A DNA stretch of 64,000 nt from Oscheius sp. JU75. Lineage: Eukaryota > Nematoda > Chromadorea > Rhabditida > Rhabditidae. Shown here one piece after another: positions 33,937 through 44,400 of this stretch. The stretch lies in contig JASJZC010000004.1 of NCBI GenBank assembly GCA_037178855.1, positions 124,001 through 188,000 of the forward strand. The letters run 5' to 3'. The position numbers and the translations under genes were made by a program. Position 1 is the first letter of the stretch. Each line of letters starts with the position of its first letter. The notes beneath the pieces were generated by a model. The model made no database searches, had not been told where the DNA came from, and saw nothing but the letters and a program-made list of their open reading frames with translations.

Positions 33937-34368
33937 GGTCAGAGTCGACTAGTCGAGGCGAGAACTGATTGCTTGAATGTCCAAGTTTGTTGAAAAGTTT
34001 TGAATACAAATACAAACAGTTTTTTTTTATTGCTTAGGCGTTTCCTTTACTTGCCATATTTGTATCAGGACAACTTCACTCTATCTGTCTCTCTATCTTT
34101 TTTGTCCCCTTATCCTCTTCTGATCAGGTCCTTTTCATGCTCTCTACCCTTACTCACCCCCAAACGACCATTGCTCGACCTAGTGCCTCTCTCTCACTGT
34201 TTGCTCTAGGCTTCCACCTTCGTTCTCACACATAATACTGCCACCCTCGCCACAATTTCCCATTTCTATCCTTCCGTTCCAAACGAAGCCATAGCCCCCG
34301 GGTTGCCAGGCGCCGACTTTTGGAAATCCTGCCAATATTTGCGCCCGACTCTTCATCATTCCGCAAAC

Positions 34369-34509
34369 ATGCTCCTTCTCCAGGTCCTGGAGGCCGCCTT
34401 TGTCTGTTTCTCCACAATTGTCATGACTTTCGGACTAGTATACGTAGTTGAGAAAGTCTTGGCCGATCCGGTACGGCTCAGCCGATCTTATGGCATCTCG
34501 GGAGCATAG
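34369..34509 (+). CDS. Small single-helix membrane protein, tentative
   Basis: 46 residues: MLLLQVLEAAFVCFSTIV then MTFGLVYVVEKVLAD and a short polar tail; one clear transmembrane helix. The frame is open upstream to a TTGCCAG (34303-34309) that could be an acceptor, so it may instead be the last exon of a longer gene. AATAAA lies about 120 bp after the stop. No family recognised. Confidence 0.4.
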   Translation: MLLLQVLEAAFVCFSTIVMTFGLVYVVEKVLADPVRLSRSYGISGA

Positions 34510-34867
34510 CCTGGTGAGTCACAGATTGAATACGATACCCTTTATTGCCTTTCCAGACTTGGTACAGAACCAGAAGTATGATGAACCGTGATATGTTTGT
34601 ATCTCTTTGAGTTATGGTGCTAAACTTGCAATAAATTATTTTTCTGGAACTCTATGAAATGAGTTAAGAGCAAACATGAAAAAAAAACTCAAGTTTTTCT
34701 TGCTAAAAATCAGATGATGCTACAGATTGCGTTATACAATTTGCCTGGAGGAGAGAAGCAGCTAGGCTAAATTTTGTCGTTTTCATATAAGTCACTCAGA
34801 CATGTTTCTCTCTCACTCCTTTCTAACCAAGTACGAGACGCTGGCTTTCGCTCTATTTCTTACCTAT

Positions 34868-35455
34868 GTCCGTAAACTAGCAGAGGCATTATCTGTCAGC
34901 CATGTCGCAGTGGAACATCATCTGAAGCAATTGAGATTTACGAAGAAATTGAGCACTTGGCTGCCGCATGACCCTTAGTGACACCCAGAAGTGATAGCGC
35001 ACGCCACCCGTTCTATCCTATCCAGGTATGAGAGGTCCTTTTTTTACCACACCTGGTGACGAGGGCGAGAAGTGGGTAACGTACGTAAACTTCTGAAGGA
35101 AGCGTCAGTAGGTGGGTCCAGGGCAGACACCAAGTCCTGATGTGAAACCCGACACCTATCAAAAGAAGATTGCGCTCTGTGTTTTCTGGGATATCGAAGC
35201 AGTGGTGTACTGGGAACTATTGAATGCCGGAACTACCCTTACGGCCGCCATATCCAGCCAGCAACTTGAAAAGGTTGCTGTGCACTTTGTCAGAAACGGC
35301 CGCTGAAGTCGAAGGTCATCCTGCAGATGGACAACGCGCGCCCCCATGTTGCAAAACTCACTCGCTCCAAGATCCACGACCTGGTTTGGAAGATTCTACC
35401 TCATCCTTCTTATAGCCCGGACCTTGCTTCTTCCGACTATTATCTGAATAGATAG
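34868..35455 (+). mobile_element. Mariner relic, same family as 7281-8435
   Basis: The plus strand matches the transposase of the 7281 copy: CTAGCAGAGGCATTATCTG region, then CVFWDIEAVVYWELL, DNARPHVAKL and PSYSPDLASSDYYL. The second catalytic Asp is retained here, but the reading frame is broken in several places and both ends are missing. Confidence 0.85.
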
Positions 35456-36007
35456 GGGTTCGTCCTCTTGACTTCAGAAGAGAAGGAAAAGTTGGAGCGG
35501 GAAGTAGAACACTCCGGAGGAGAGGATGAAGGGACAGAAGAACTGGGAGCGCCTGGTCTCTGAACAGGGAGCAAGAAAAGTGAGAAGAGCATCAGTATTT
35601 GACGAAAATATGAAAAGGCTGAATAGGTGTGAAAGAAAAACAACAAATGGAAGAAAAATTCGAAAAACCCGCGTATATTTGCAGTTTGGTCTCGAGGCGA
35701 AGGGTATGGTTGACCAACCTTTAAATTATTGCGGGAAATCTAGATTGATCCCAAAATTTGAATGTCCCCGTTAATTGTCTCTATTGCTTTTGTCCCGGTT
35801 TCTGGCCTCTTTTCCTTGCTTTGCACTGAAAAAGCTCGTCTCACGTTTGCAGCAGCGAAAAACTCGGAGAAATAAAGAACGATGTATTTTTGTTGTTCCG
35901 CACCGATTATTGATTCTGTGATCATCCAGCCGTTTCATAATGCCTTTTTCTTCCTCTCAATCAATGCTGCTATGGAAATTTCACCCTGCTTTTTCAGTAT
36001 TGCAACA
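35456..36007. other. Intergenic stretch, nothing recognised
   Basis: Between the mariner relic and the acidic-protein gene. An 82-codon frame at 35526 has no support. TTTTTCAG at 35990-35997 is a likely trans-splice acceptor for the next gene. Confidence 0.55.
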
Positions 36008-38231
36008 ATGAGCTCTTCTGATATGGAGAATCAACGTATTCAACAAGAGAATCCAGGAAGAAGGTGTGTTCCCAGCATTTTCTCCACCGTAAAATCAATC
36101 TTCTAGCAGCCACCACGGACGACATCGAAAACATTCTAACCGTGCCCGTTCCGACAGCCAGAACGACGCAGATCTCTACAACCCGAAGATTGACGGCATG
36201 GTGATGCTCTACCACGTTATCTGTCGTCTTCACAAGGAACACGGTGGCAAGCCAATGCTCTGGAACGATGTCAGAACCACCTACAGGTAGCCTACTTCCT
36301 TGCTTTCTGCTGAAATGCTATTTTTTTTTAGAAAAGAATTCGATCGTGCCCTAAACAGCGATGAGCTGAACCTCATCTGTGGCACTGTCAACCAGACCAA
36401 GCACGATCTGATGCGCACAAATCTGCGATGTATCCTGGAGCCCGTAGATGACAAGTTCCTGGTCATCAAGCTCAATCTGAATAAAGACGGCAATCCCATA
36501 GGCACTCCGAGCCCGAGGAAGGATGTCGAAGAAGGTGGGAATCTTTCCAAGCTTTGTGTTCTCATTGGAATCTTGCAGAAATTTCCCCCGGCCCGATCTC
36601 TACCGCCTCGGCTCTCCAGTGGCAGGACAACGTCGAGAGTATGGAGCGAAGACTCACCTTCGAGAAGCGCAAGAGAGAACTGGCCGAATATCTACTTCTC
36701 CAGGGCCTCGTCCAGTCGGAAGTTCACGAAGAGATGACTGTGGCCGGAGACGGTGATCTGAACAAGGCTGACCCTGAGGAGGTCTTCGTCGACCTCATAG
36801 ACTCAAAGCAGAACGACCTCGAGTCTGAGACTACACAAGAAGTGTTCGAACAAGTCACCTTCCTCTCTCCTTCGCAGGTAAATTTGTTCCTTTTAGCCGT
36901 AACCAAGTCTTTTAGGAAGTGACCGGCGATTTCGAAGATCCGACACAGCTGAACTCAACAGATGTCGTCAAAAGGTTCGAGCGCTCGCTGCTCGAGCACA
37001 AGAATTCGATCGGGAGTCTGGACGAGGAAACCATCGAGGCCAGTCACGCCGGCATGCTCAGTCTCGAGAATCAGTGCGTGGAGGAGGACGTGGAGGCTCC
37101 GGTTGATAAGACGATGGCTGCCGAGGTGTCTGCTGTCAGTTCGCAGATGAATGCCGCATTCCTGGCTTCTGAGACACAGCAAATCTCCTTCGAGTCGCCG
37201 CTTCCTGCTGAAACATCTGGCGAGCAGGGCTACTCGACTGCCAAGGAACAGGTTAGACCAATACCTCTCACTGTAAAGCCTCTGATTTCAGGTAACTTCT
37301 CCGGAAATAGGCAACAAGTCGGGCTCCATCGACCCGGACAACTCTTTCGGCGGGAACATCGAGCTTTGCTCGAGCCGAATCGAGGAGGACAGCGGAAATA
37401 ATATGGTAAGAATCGGTTGTTTTATGTCATTGCCTTATTTTCAGCCACAGCCGGATGTTAGCCCGGTGACTGTTGAAGAGGGAGGTTCAGAGGAGGAGAC
37501 TTCTGTCCGTTTCTGTGCCTCTAGAGATATTCGTGACGGCACAACTCTCGAAGAGCGAGTGCCTCACCTACACTACGTCCCGAAGTCCATCCACTCGAGC
37601 AGGACCGACAGCGAGAAGCTGGCTCACGACGCCTCAGAGTCCGAGGCCGGATCGCGAATTCTTCCCCAGCCCGACCAGGATACGAAGGACGCTCTCCCGA
37701 AGGCCCATCTCAACAATCAGGATGTACAAACGGATGATGACTTCCTGTATGATGACGACTCCCAGACAGAAGACTACGATGTCGAGAAGCCAGCCAAGGT
37801 CAAGTCCGCTGCCAATAGCCCGGCCATGATTGTGGAGCAGAACGACGTCGAGGTCGACTTGAAGGAACTCTCACAGGAACCTGCTACGGTATGTTTTATT
37901 TTCCCGCAATTTTGAACATGCGTTTTAAGGCCAATATGGCCCATTTTTAGGTATACGGCACTTTTGGAATACCGTATGTTATTACAAAACGATGTAGTGC
38001 GTACTTTAAACTTGATAGCTGCGTTCCGTCAACTTCTAATGCTTGAAACTCCTTCTTTTCCAGCAGTCCCCCGTCGAAGTCGCAGAAACATCTCCTGAAA
38101 TTGTCTCGGAGGTCGTCAAGTCCGAAGTTGTCGTGGACGGCGTTGTTGAAGACGGACCCGTCCAGAAGAAGAAGACCCGTCGCGTTCGTATTACCCGTCG
38201 TCGCTGGCTGGACTGCTGCACTATTCTCTAA
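36008..38231 (+). CDS. Acidic protein with C-terminal CaaX box, uncharacterised
   Basis: Eight exons, about 595 residues: 36008-36063, 36107-36286, 36332-36534, 36579-36877, 36916-37251, 37292-37405, 37445-37888, 38064-38231; all junctions keep frame. The N-terminal third is a folded-looking domain (MVMLYHVICRLHKEHGG, ELNLICGTVNQTKHDLMR). A helical stretch follows (ESMERRLTFEKRKRELAEY). The remainder is a long Glu/Ser/Asp-rich region. The end is basic (KKKTRRVRITRRRW) and closes with CTIL-stop, which fits a CaaX prenylation motif; a final Leu favours geranylgeranylation. That would anchor the protein to a membrane. Family unknown. Confidence 0.8.
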
Positions 38232-38631
38232 GTCTTATCTCCCTTTTGTTTTGGTATTCAATTTATATTCTGAACTTTACTTTGTATTCTCTCTCGAACT
38301 CTCCTCTCTTTGTGATCCGACTCTTTCACTCCTTTGGACTTGCCTCTCTCTTGCTCTAAATTATGTCCTCTGTAATGTTTAAGATAAATTTTCCTTCTTT
38401 CAGACCTCTTGCCGGAAACTCCAGTAATCGGCTAGATGACAACGGTATGTTTTTTCACAAGCCAAGAATAGCACAAAAGTTTTTCCGGCAGCACTGTTTG
38501 CACAGCCAAGTCACCCGGATTTTGACCTGAAAACAGGCCTTGTTGTCCAGCCGAAAAGGTGTTATGCTTCTTCTTATCAAATTCACGCCTGTGGTCTTCG
38601 AGGCCTTGTTTCTTCTCTTCCTTTTTCAACA

Positions 38632-40943
38632 ATGAACTCCACAGAGGCTGATGTCGGTGCTGGGATCATTATTACTAGCGTAGGCGCCTTCTAGCCTGGG
38701 AATAGGACCAAATTTACAGTTTTCGGCCCTCGGATTGGCCTTCAATGGTGTCGGTTTAATGATGGTCTGGAGCAATTCGAATCTGTCCAAGAGCTTTGGG
38801 CAGTTGTGCATCAACAGTTGTCTCTCCAATGTGATCATTTGCATCCTGTACATTATCTGGGTGGCTCCCGTTACTTTTATGTGAGTTTTTACTAATTTTT
38901 AATGGGGGTAGTTGTGCAGACAAGAGGATTAGAGCACTTATGGTCTTGATGGTCACACGACGTCGCAAACAAGGTTAGGGAGCCTTTCAGAGTTGCAAAA
39001 AAAACGAGCAAACGTGAAAAACAAAAGCCTCGTGTCCTCCTAAAAGCCCAAAAATGACTTCCTTAGAGCATTTCAAACAGTTTAGCAGGTTCGGTAGCGT
39101 TCTAAGTAGCAAACTTGTATTTCCAAATTCTGAAAAAAAAACCAAGGCAAAGAAGAGGGGGAGGTGTTTTATGATTCCAAAAACTGATTTTTTAAGCCAT
39201 TTTTAATAGGATTGGGAACACATGGTGGTTTCGAAACCAATAAAAACCAGTTAGAAACCTACGAAGTTCTCACAATCAGACAGAATGATACTGTCGTGCC
39301 AGAGACAGGAATATAGACGGTATCAGGTATCAGTGTCAGAGGGAGACAGAACATGGGACAGAGAGTCTTATTGGCTGAAAGAGACAGGAAATGAGGGACC
39401 CGTGACAGAGACAGAGACACAGTGGCTCGGAAGAAGTACCGATCATTGTACACATAGTGACAGTATCAGGAATATAGTCAGTGATAGTAACTCTTCCAGA
39501 CAAGCAGACACCCTCTCTACCAGTCTTCTCGGCAAAATTCTCGGCACCTCGATGAACTTCTTCTGGTGCGTCTTTCTCTTCTCACATGTCACCATCTCAA
39601 TCGACCGTCTAATCTCGATCTGTTTCCCACTTCAAGTAGCGCATCCCATAGAAAGTGACAGAAGACTTTTAGGCGAAACTGTCACTCTCGCAGATCAACT
39701 TCAAGTTTATTACGGCAGCCATCTGGCTCTTGGCCATAGTCAACATTGTTCCTTTCTTTTGGTGTAAGTCCTATAACATTTCTGGTCCAGATCTCAAATT
39801 TTCAGTCAAAAAATGCTATTTTGTGTACAAGCCAGCCACTTGGAGATGGTCCTATGGAAAAGAGGGAACGATCTGTAGTCACTTCCTCTCTCAGTTCAAT
39901 ATGTGGAAGACGATTGCGGGGATAGCGATCATGGCCACCTTGGACCTGATCACGATTTTCTGTCTTCACAGACATCATAGAGTGAGTTGTGGTACTAGAC
40001 AAAGAAGTCAAGAGTTGCAGAGTACTAGAAGAATGACGGTAACCAGTAGGAATGATCTAGAGGGAGTAGACGAACGGTGTCGGAGGATAGAGGTCAAGTT
40101 CTTTGTGCAGGTGGGTATGAATTGAAAAGTGTTGATCAGTGTTTGTTGAAAAAAGGTGTTGCTCCGAATCAAGGCAACAGTTCAATAGTCTAAGAACTTG
40201 GTCCTAGTTTTGAACGAAAGACAGTCTGTCGAGAGTCAAAGAGGCTTGTCTGGGAAGAGTATACGGCCCCGAAGCACGATAGTGAAATAGTTTTTATGGT
40301 ACAGTGTACCGTCATGATGCAAACAATCTAAAACTTTCACCAGTCGATCTACTGTGAGATCGTAAGTCAGAAGGAAATCTGTCTTGCGGTAGTTCCTAGA
40401 ATTTCAGGCCAATAAGAAAGTACCTGTGCTGAGAGAGAGAGAGTTCGAAATGGTGGAAATGAACAGACAACAGATAGTCTCTTTTACAGATCAGATGTAT
40501 TTGGTAGGTGATACAGAAAATGGGCGGGGTGTGAGAAAAACAAGAGCCAGTATTACCTAAGATAAACAAAAATTGAGATCCAGTTACTTACCGCAAAAAC
40601 CAGGATGTGTCCCATCGTTTTCCACATTTTCAGGAACAAATTTACCTGCGAAGTTAGAGGAAAAGAAAAACTAGTTGGGTTCCAGACAGTGATCCAAGGA
40701 CTGATGCTCGTCTGTCATCAAGTCATGCTCCATGTTGTCCAGCCTCATGCTCATAAGCAATGGCTCTTGTTCATCTGTACGACACTGACTATAATACTGA
40801 CTCACACACTGGATGGGTAAGTCTACTACTGTCTCAAGGACCATAAGTTTAGACTGATTCTGTGTATATTCCAACTCAAGGGATACCAGAAACAGCGACG
40901 TCCTTCGATGTTGTCAGTGAAAACTACAGTAACTCTTACATAG
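38632..40943 (+). CDS. Serpentine chemoreceptor, srx class
   Basis: Seven exons, 313 residues: 38632-38679, 38720-38880, 39500-39635, 39694-39763, 39806-40110, 40686-40816, 40853-40943. Likely a chemosensory G-protein-coupled receptor. srx features in order: SFGQLCINSCLSNVIICIL and VAPVTF (helix 2), GKILGTSMNFFW (helix 3) with SHVTISIDRLISICFPL, the Cys-Tyr element KKCYFVYKPATWRWSYG (loop 2), RRIEVKFFVQTVIQG at the entry to helix 6, and DGLILCIFQLKG in helix 7. Length is the class norm. The third inner loop is read through without splicing; that is the least certain part. Confidence 0.82.
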
Positions 40944-41296
40944 TCAAAGTAATAATATTTGTTCACAAAAACTAATAAATGTTTTGGTACTTGTGGAAGT
41001 CAAGTGTAGGAGTGATCGTCCGTTATGATAGGCTACCGTAGTCACTGTCTCTCAGTCCTACAATTTCGATACTGTCCCTTTGCCTCTAAAGTTATTCGGG
41101 TTCAGAAGAGACTCTGAAGCTGAAATGTGAGCCTCTCCCCTTCGAAAAACTAGCTTCGAGGACATGTCTTATTCAATCTGGACAAGAAGACTGCTCGAAA
41201 TTCCTGATCTTTGACGGGAGACTGAAGTAAGGTCTGACTTTTAAGTCTCTCTGCATAGTTTGTAACCCAAATAACAGAAAAATTAACTGTACTGCT

Positions 41297-41334
41297 AAAC
41301 CTCACTGTTCAGCATGTGCTGAACAGTGAGGTTT
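41297..41334. repeat. Perfect 38-nt palindrome
   Basis: Two 18-base arms, AAACCTCACTGTTCAGCA and its exact complement, separated by TG. Lies 354 bp downstream of the srx gene, outside any gene. Too short a loop for a microRNA hairpin. Confidence 0.9.
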
Positions 41335-41834
41335 CTACGAGCACGTCGGGCTACTGGGCAAAAGTCGTGGTTCAGAGTAAGTACACATCTTCTTACGACA
41401 TTTTCACACTCAAGAGGACATTTCCGGTAAAATGCAATATTGTGCCTTGGCAGCAGCTTAGAAAACTTTCAGCGCGCCAATTGCTAAGGACCAGTCTCAC
41501 CCGTACTGTATCGGCACAGTAGATTGATAAGGTCACGCATAAATGGTTTAGCATTAGCTTTTTAGCTCAAACTCAAGGTTTGTGCAAAATTCAACCTCTC
41601 TTAGAGAGTTGAATATAATTTTTGGATTAGTCGATTCGGGGTTTCCGTTTCGGCGACAAGATGTTTTTCTGGAAATAGTTGGAGAAGTTATATCCATTTC
41701 CCGGTCTCTCTGTCAAGCCTTCTTTCCAGAGAAGACCTTGATGCTTCTGACAACTGTATCGGACAGGAATACTATTCTTCTGCCCCCATTTAGACAATGA
41801 ACTAAAAATCCTCGGGGCTTTGGTAGTCGATTAG

Positions 41835-42388
41835 AGAGTTCTGAACTGGTGTAGAAACATTCCATCATCGGAGCTCGGTGGATTTTTATCGTGTGAATCC
41901 GACACAGTTGGTTCCACACAATTCTTATACCAGGATGTCTTTACCAGGCTTCGCAGCCGATACCTCCCTCGCCCTCGTCTTCAGTTCAAAGCCAGCAAAT
42001 CACAATTAGAGAAAGAGAGAGACTACGACTACCAATGTCCCAACTACCGTTGTTTCCACGACTACTACTGTACCTATACCCCCGACTACCAGCTACTTTT
42101 TTTTATTTTCAGAGACCTCCGGAGATGCCTTCGAGAGTGGGCTGACCTAGACTCCTGCTCTGATTACTGCGGAAACTGGCAGGAAGACTGTCCAAAGAAA
42201 GTATTCCAGAGGAACGCATCTGCATGTGAGTTACCCAGGCAGTATGGGAGAGAGTGTTCAGAGGCGAGAAGAGAAAGAGAATCTACTGCAACGAGCATAT
42301 CTGCATCTCCCCGAGGAGAAAGTGCTGCCCTCCCTTTACAATACATGCCGTGAAAGGCGCTTTTTTGTGTATAGAAAACTGTGAATAA
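41835..42388 (+). CDS. Cys-rich reading frame, start unknown
   Basis: Two joined open stretches without an ATG: 41835-42225 and 42264-42388, linked by a 38-nt GT-AG intron in phase 1. Cysteines are patterned: DYDYQCPNYRCFHDYYC, CLREWADLDSCSDYCGNW, CPKKVFQRN, IYCNEHICISPRRKCC. This is typical of small secreted disulfide-rich proteins. The stop is 37 bp from the stop of the convergent gene on the minus strand, which supports a real gene end. No signal peptide or start exon was identified and the family is unknown. Confidence 0.4.
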
Positions 42389-42425
42389 TGGTTTTTACTT
42401 GCTGAAAGAGGGTTTAAACAATGGG

Positions 42426-42992
42426 TTAGACCTCTGCAACCTCGATGATCGGCTCGAGCTGGGTTTTCTTCATTTGCCTGAGGATCTTCGGCTTTCTGAG
42501 TCTCTTCTGCGAGAACTTCTTGAAGAAAGATTTCTGAAAGACACCGAGTCATGTACTGTGACTGTATCTCTGTCTACTGTTATTCACTGTCACTGACACT
42601 TTGTAAGACAGCAGTTCTCTCCAATTAGCAAAATAAAGTGTAATTACAGTAACTACTTTGGAGTTCAAATTACTAAAACTAGCAAACTATCCCAGCAACT
42701 AATTAGTCGACTCTCTTTTTCTGTGTAAGTTTGTCTACCAGTGCAGCTGTCGCCTCTATCATGTCACTATCTATCTGTCTACTGCCACTGTCCCACTACC
42801 TACCAGACTCTCATCCTTTTTCTGTTCGGATCTCTTGAATGGCGATGCACATCTCTTCGTCTGCAGGATCTCAAAGTAGGAGTAAGCCTCGTCAGCTACG
42901 TCGGCTTCGCTCTGCTCTGCTTCTTTTTGGGAAATTCTGTCCAGATCATCGAAGGAGGAACACAATCCAACGAGAAGAGTGAGGATGTCCAT
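42426..42992 (-). CDS. Small two-exon basic protein, uncharacterised
   Basis: 98 residues from 42804-42992 and 42426-42533, phase 0 junction with GTAGGT donor and CTTTCAG acceptor. Starts MDILTLLVGLCSSFDDLDR, continues acidic, then turns strongly basic (KSFFKKFSQKRLRKPKILRQ) and ends LEPIIEVAEV. A CTCACAG acceptor 16 bases before the ATG fits trans-splicing. It lies 167 bp downstream of the acetyltransferase gene on the same strand, so the two could be co-transcribed. Function unknown. Confidence 0.6.
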
Positions 42993-43159
42993 GTCGGAAA
43001 AAGCGAGCACTGTGAGTCGTTTGAAAGACTTGGATAGGGGCTGTAAATCTGGAGAAAAGCGGACGCGTTGCTCTCTAAATCCGCGTCTGGAAATGCTATA
43101 GGCTGGAAATGCTACTGTCTCTGTTCTATCAGAAAGCTAGAAACTAAGAGTTCAAACGT

Positions 43160-44187
43160 TTATAAACTTTTGCACATGTACTGATGATCAATGGTCGAGA
43201 TTGCACTGGAGACTTGCTTCAGCTGTGGAGGCGGTGGCGGTGGTGGCGGGGCTGTGGCTGAACTGACTAATGCCGGCTTGACTACGACAGGTTCAGGAAC
43301 GATTTTGTCAAAGACGGGAAAAACCGATGTTGCGGCCGTAGAATGAAGAATCGGAGCGCATTCCTCATAACCACAGTGTCGGTAAAACTCGACTTTGTCC
43401 TCGGTAGAGAGGTAGAACTGAATATACCTCATAAATCACCACAAAAAGAAATGTTTTGTCATTTCCGGGTTACTGTAGTCCTGTCGGATACGCAATAGCG
43501 CGAAATAGCGGGAAATACAAAATTTCCTTTTATTTTTCTTACACTTTCTAACCTTATTTGCAGAGATTTCCTGGTAGTAAAAAATGATAAAACTGCATAG
43601 AAATGTCTGCAAAACATGTTCAGTCAATAACGTAGCAAATACAACCAAAAATACCATGAAAAACGTGGTTTTTACTTTCGCATTTACTGTCTTTTCGTTT
43701 TTTTTTCTATCCCAGCGTTTAAAACAAAAAAGAAACAAACCTTATTGAAGCCGAGATTACTGCAAAATTCCTCAACAAGTCGCATCAGTATTTTGCCTAG
43801 GCCTTTTCCTCGCTCCGACTTGCTCACAATGACCGACTCTATCCAGCAACCTTCTGGTCTGAATTTTTTTTGCCTTATTTTGGTTTTAGAACCAATGAAA
43901 AATACCTATTTGGAAGAAGACAGACCCTGGCATGACCGACGAGACGATCCGCAGCCGTGTCGAGAAAGAGGAAGGCCATTGGCGGGGTGGGTCGACACGA
44001 TCTCCGCTGTGAATGTTCTCTGGCAGCTTGACTTCGAGGCCATTCCTGTAAACCAGGCTTTTTTGTTGGAAATTACAATAACATGAGTTCAGAAATAATT
44101 CCCTACCTCATTCAACAGCTCAACCGATTTCTCTAGCAAATCTTGTCGATCGCTCAGCGTCACCAGCCTGTACTCATCATGTTTCAT
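43160..44187 (-). CDS. NAA80: N-alpha-acetyltransferase 80-like (actin acetyltransferase)
   Basis: Four exons, 198 residues: 44107-44187, 43906-44045, 43741-43858, 43160-43417. NAA80 transfers acetyl from acetyl-CoA to the processed N-terminus of actin. Features: start MKHDEYRLVTLSDRQDLLE, VELLNEEWPRSQAAREHS, central beta strands RLVGHARVCLLPN and CWIESVIVSKSERGKGLGK (the acetyl-CoA P-loop is the R-x-x-G-x-G within SERGKGLGK), and LSTEDKVEFYRHCGYEECAPI near the end. A Pro8 run precedes the C-terminus, matching the proline-rich tract of the animal enzyme. Divergent from the deubiquitinase gene, 213 bp away. Confidence 0.9.
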
Positions 44188-44390
44188 GACTAAACTAGGA
44201 ATAAGGCATCGAATTATGACTAAAAGTAGCTAAAACCCGAGAGAAAGGGCCCTGAAAAGCAGTGTAAAGTGAGCTCTCAGCACAGACCACGCCCATTGTT
44301 CTGTGTCCAGCCTGCATGGACATCTTTTGAAATTTTGATCCATCTCTTTTCATTTTCCTTGTTTTTCGAAAAATAGCCTAAAGTCCTTGT

Positions 44391-44395
44391 TTCAG
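44391..44395 (+). promoter_or_regulatory. Probable trans-splice acceptor of the USP30-like gene
   Basis: TGTTTCAG ends five bases before the ATG at 44401, with no upstream exon needed to complete the protein. Confidence 0.6.
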
Positions 44396-44400
44396 GCCCG

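Noticed and set aside
38395-38445. Possible further exon of the CaaX protein (TTTCAG to GTATGT)
   Set aside because: The preceding exon ends with a clean stop and no donor was found that would skip it in frame.
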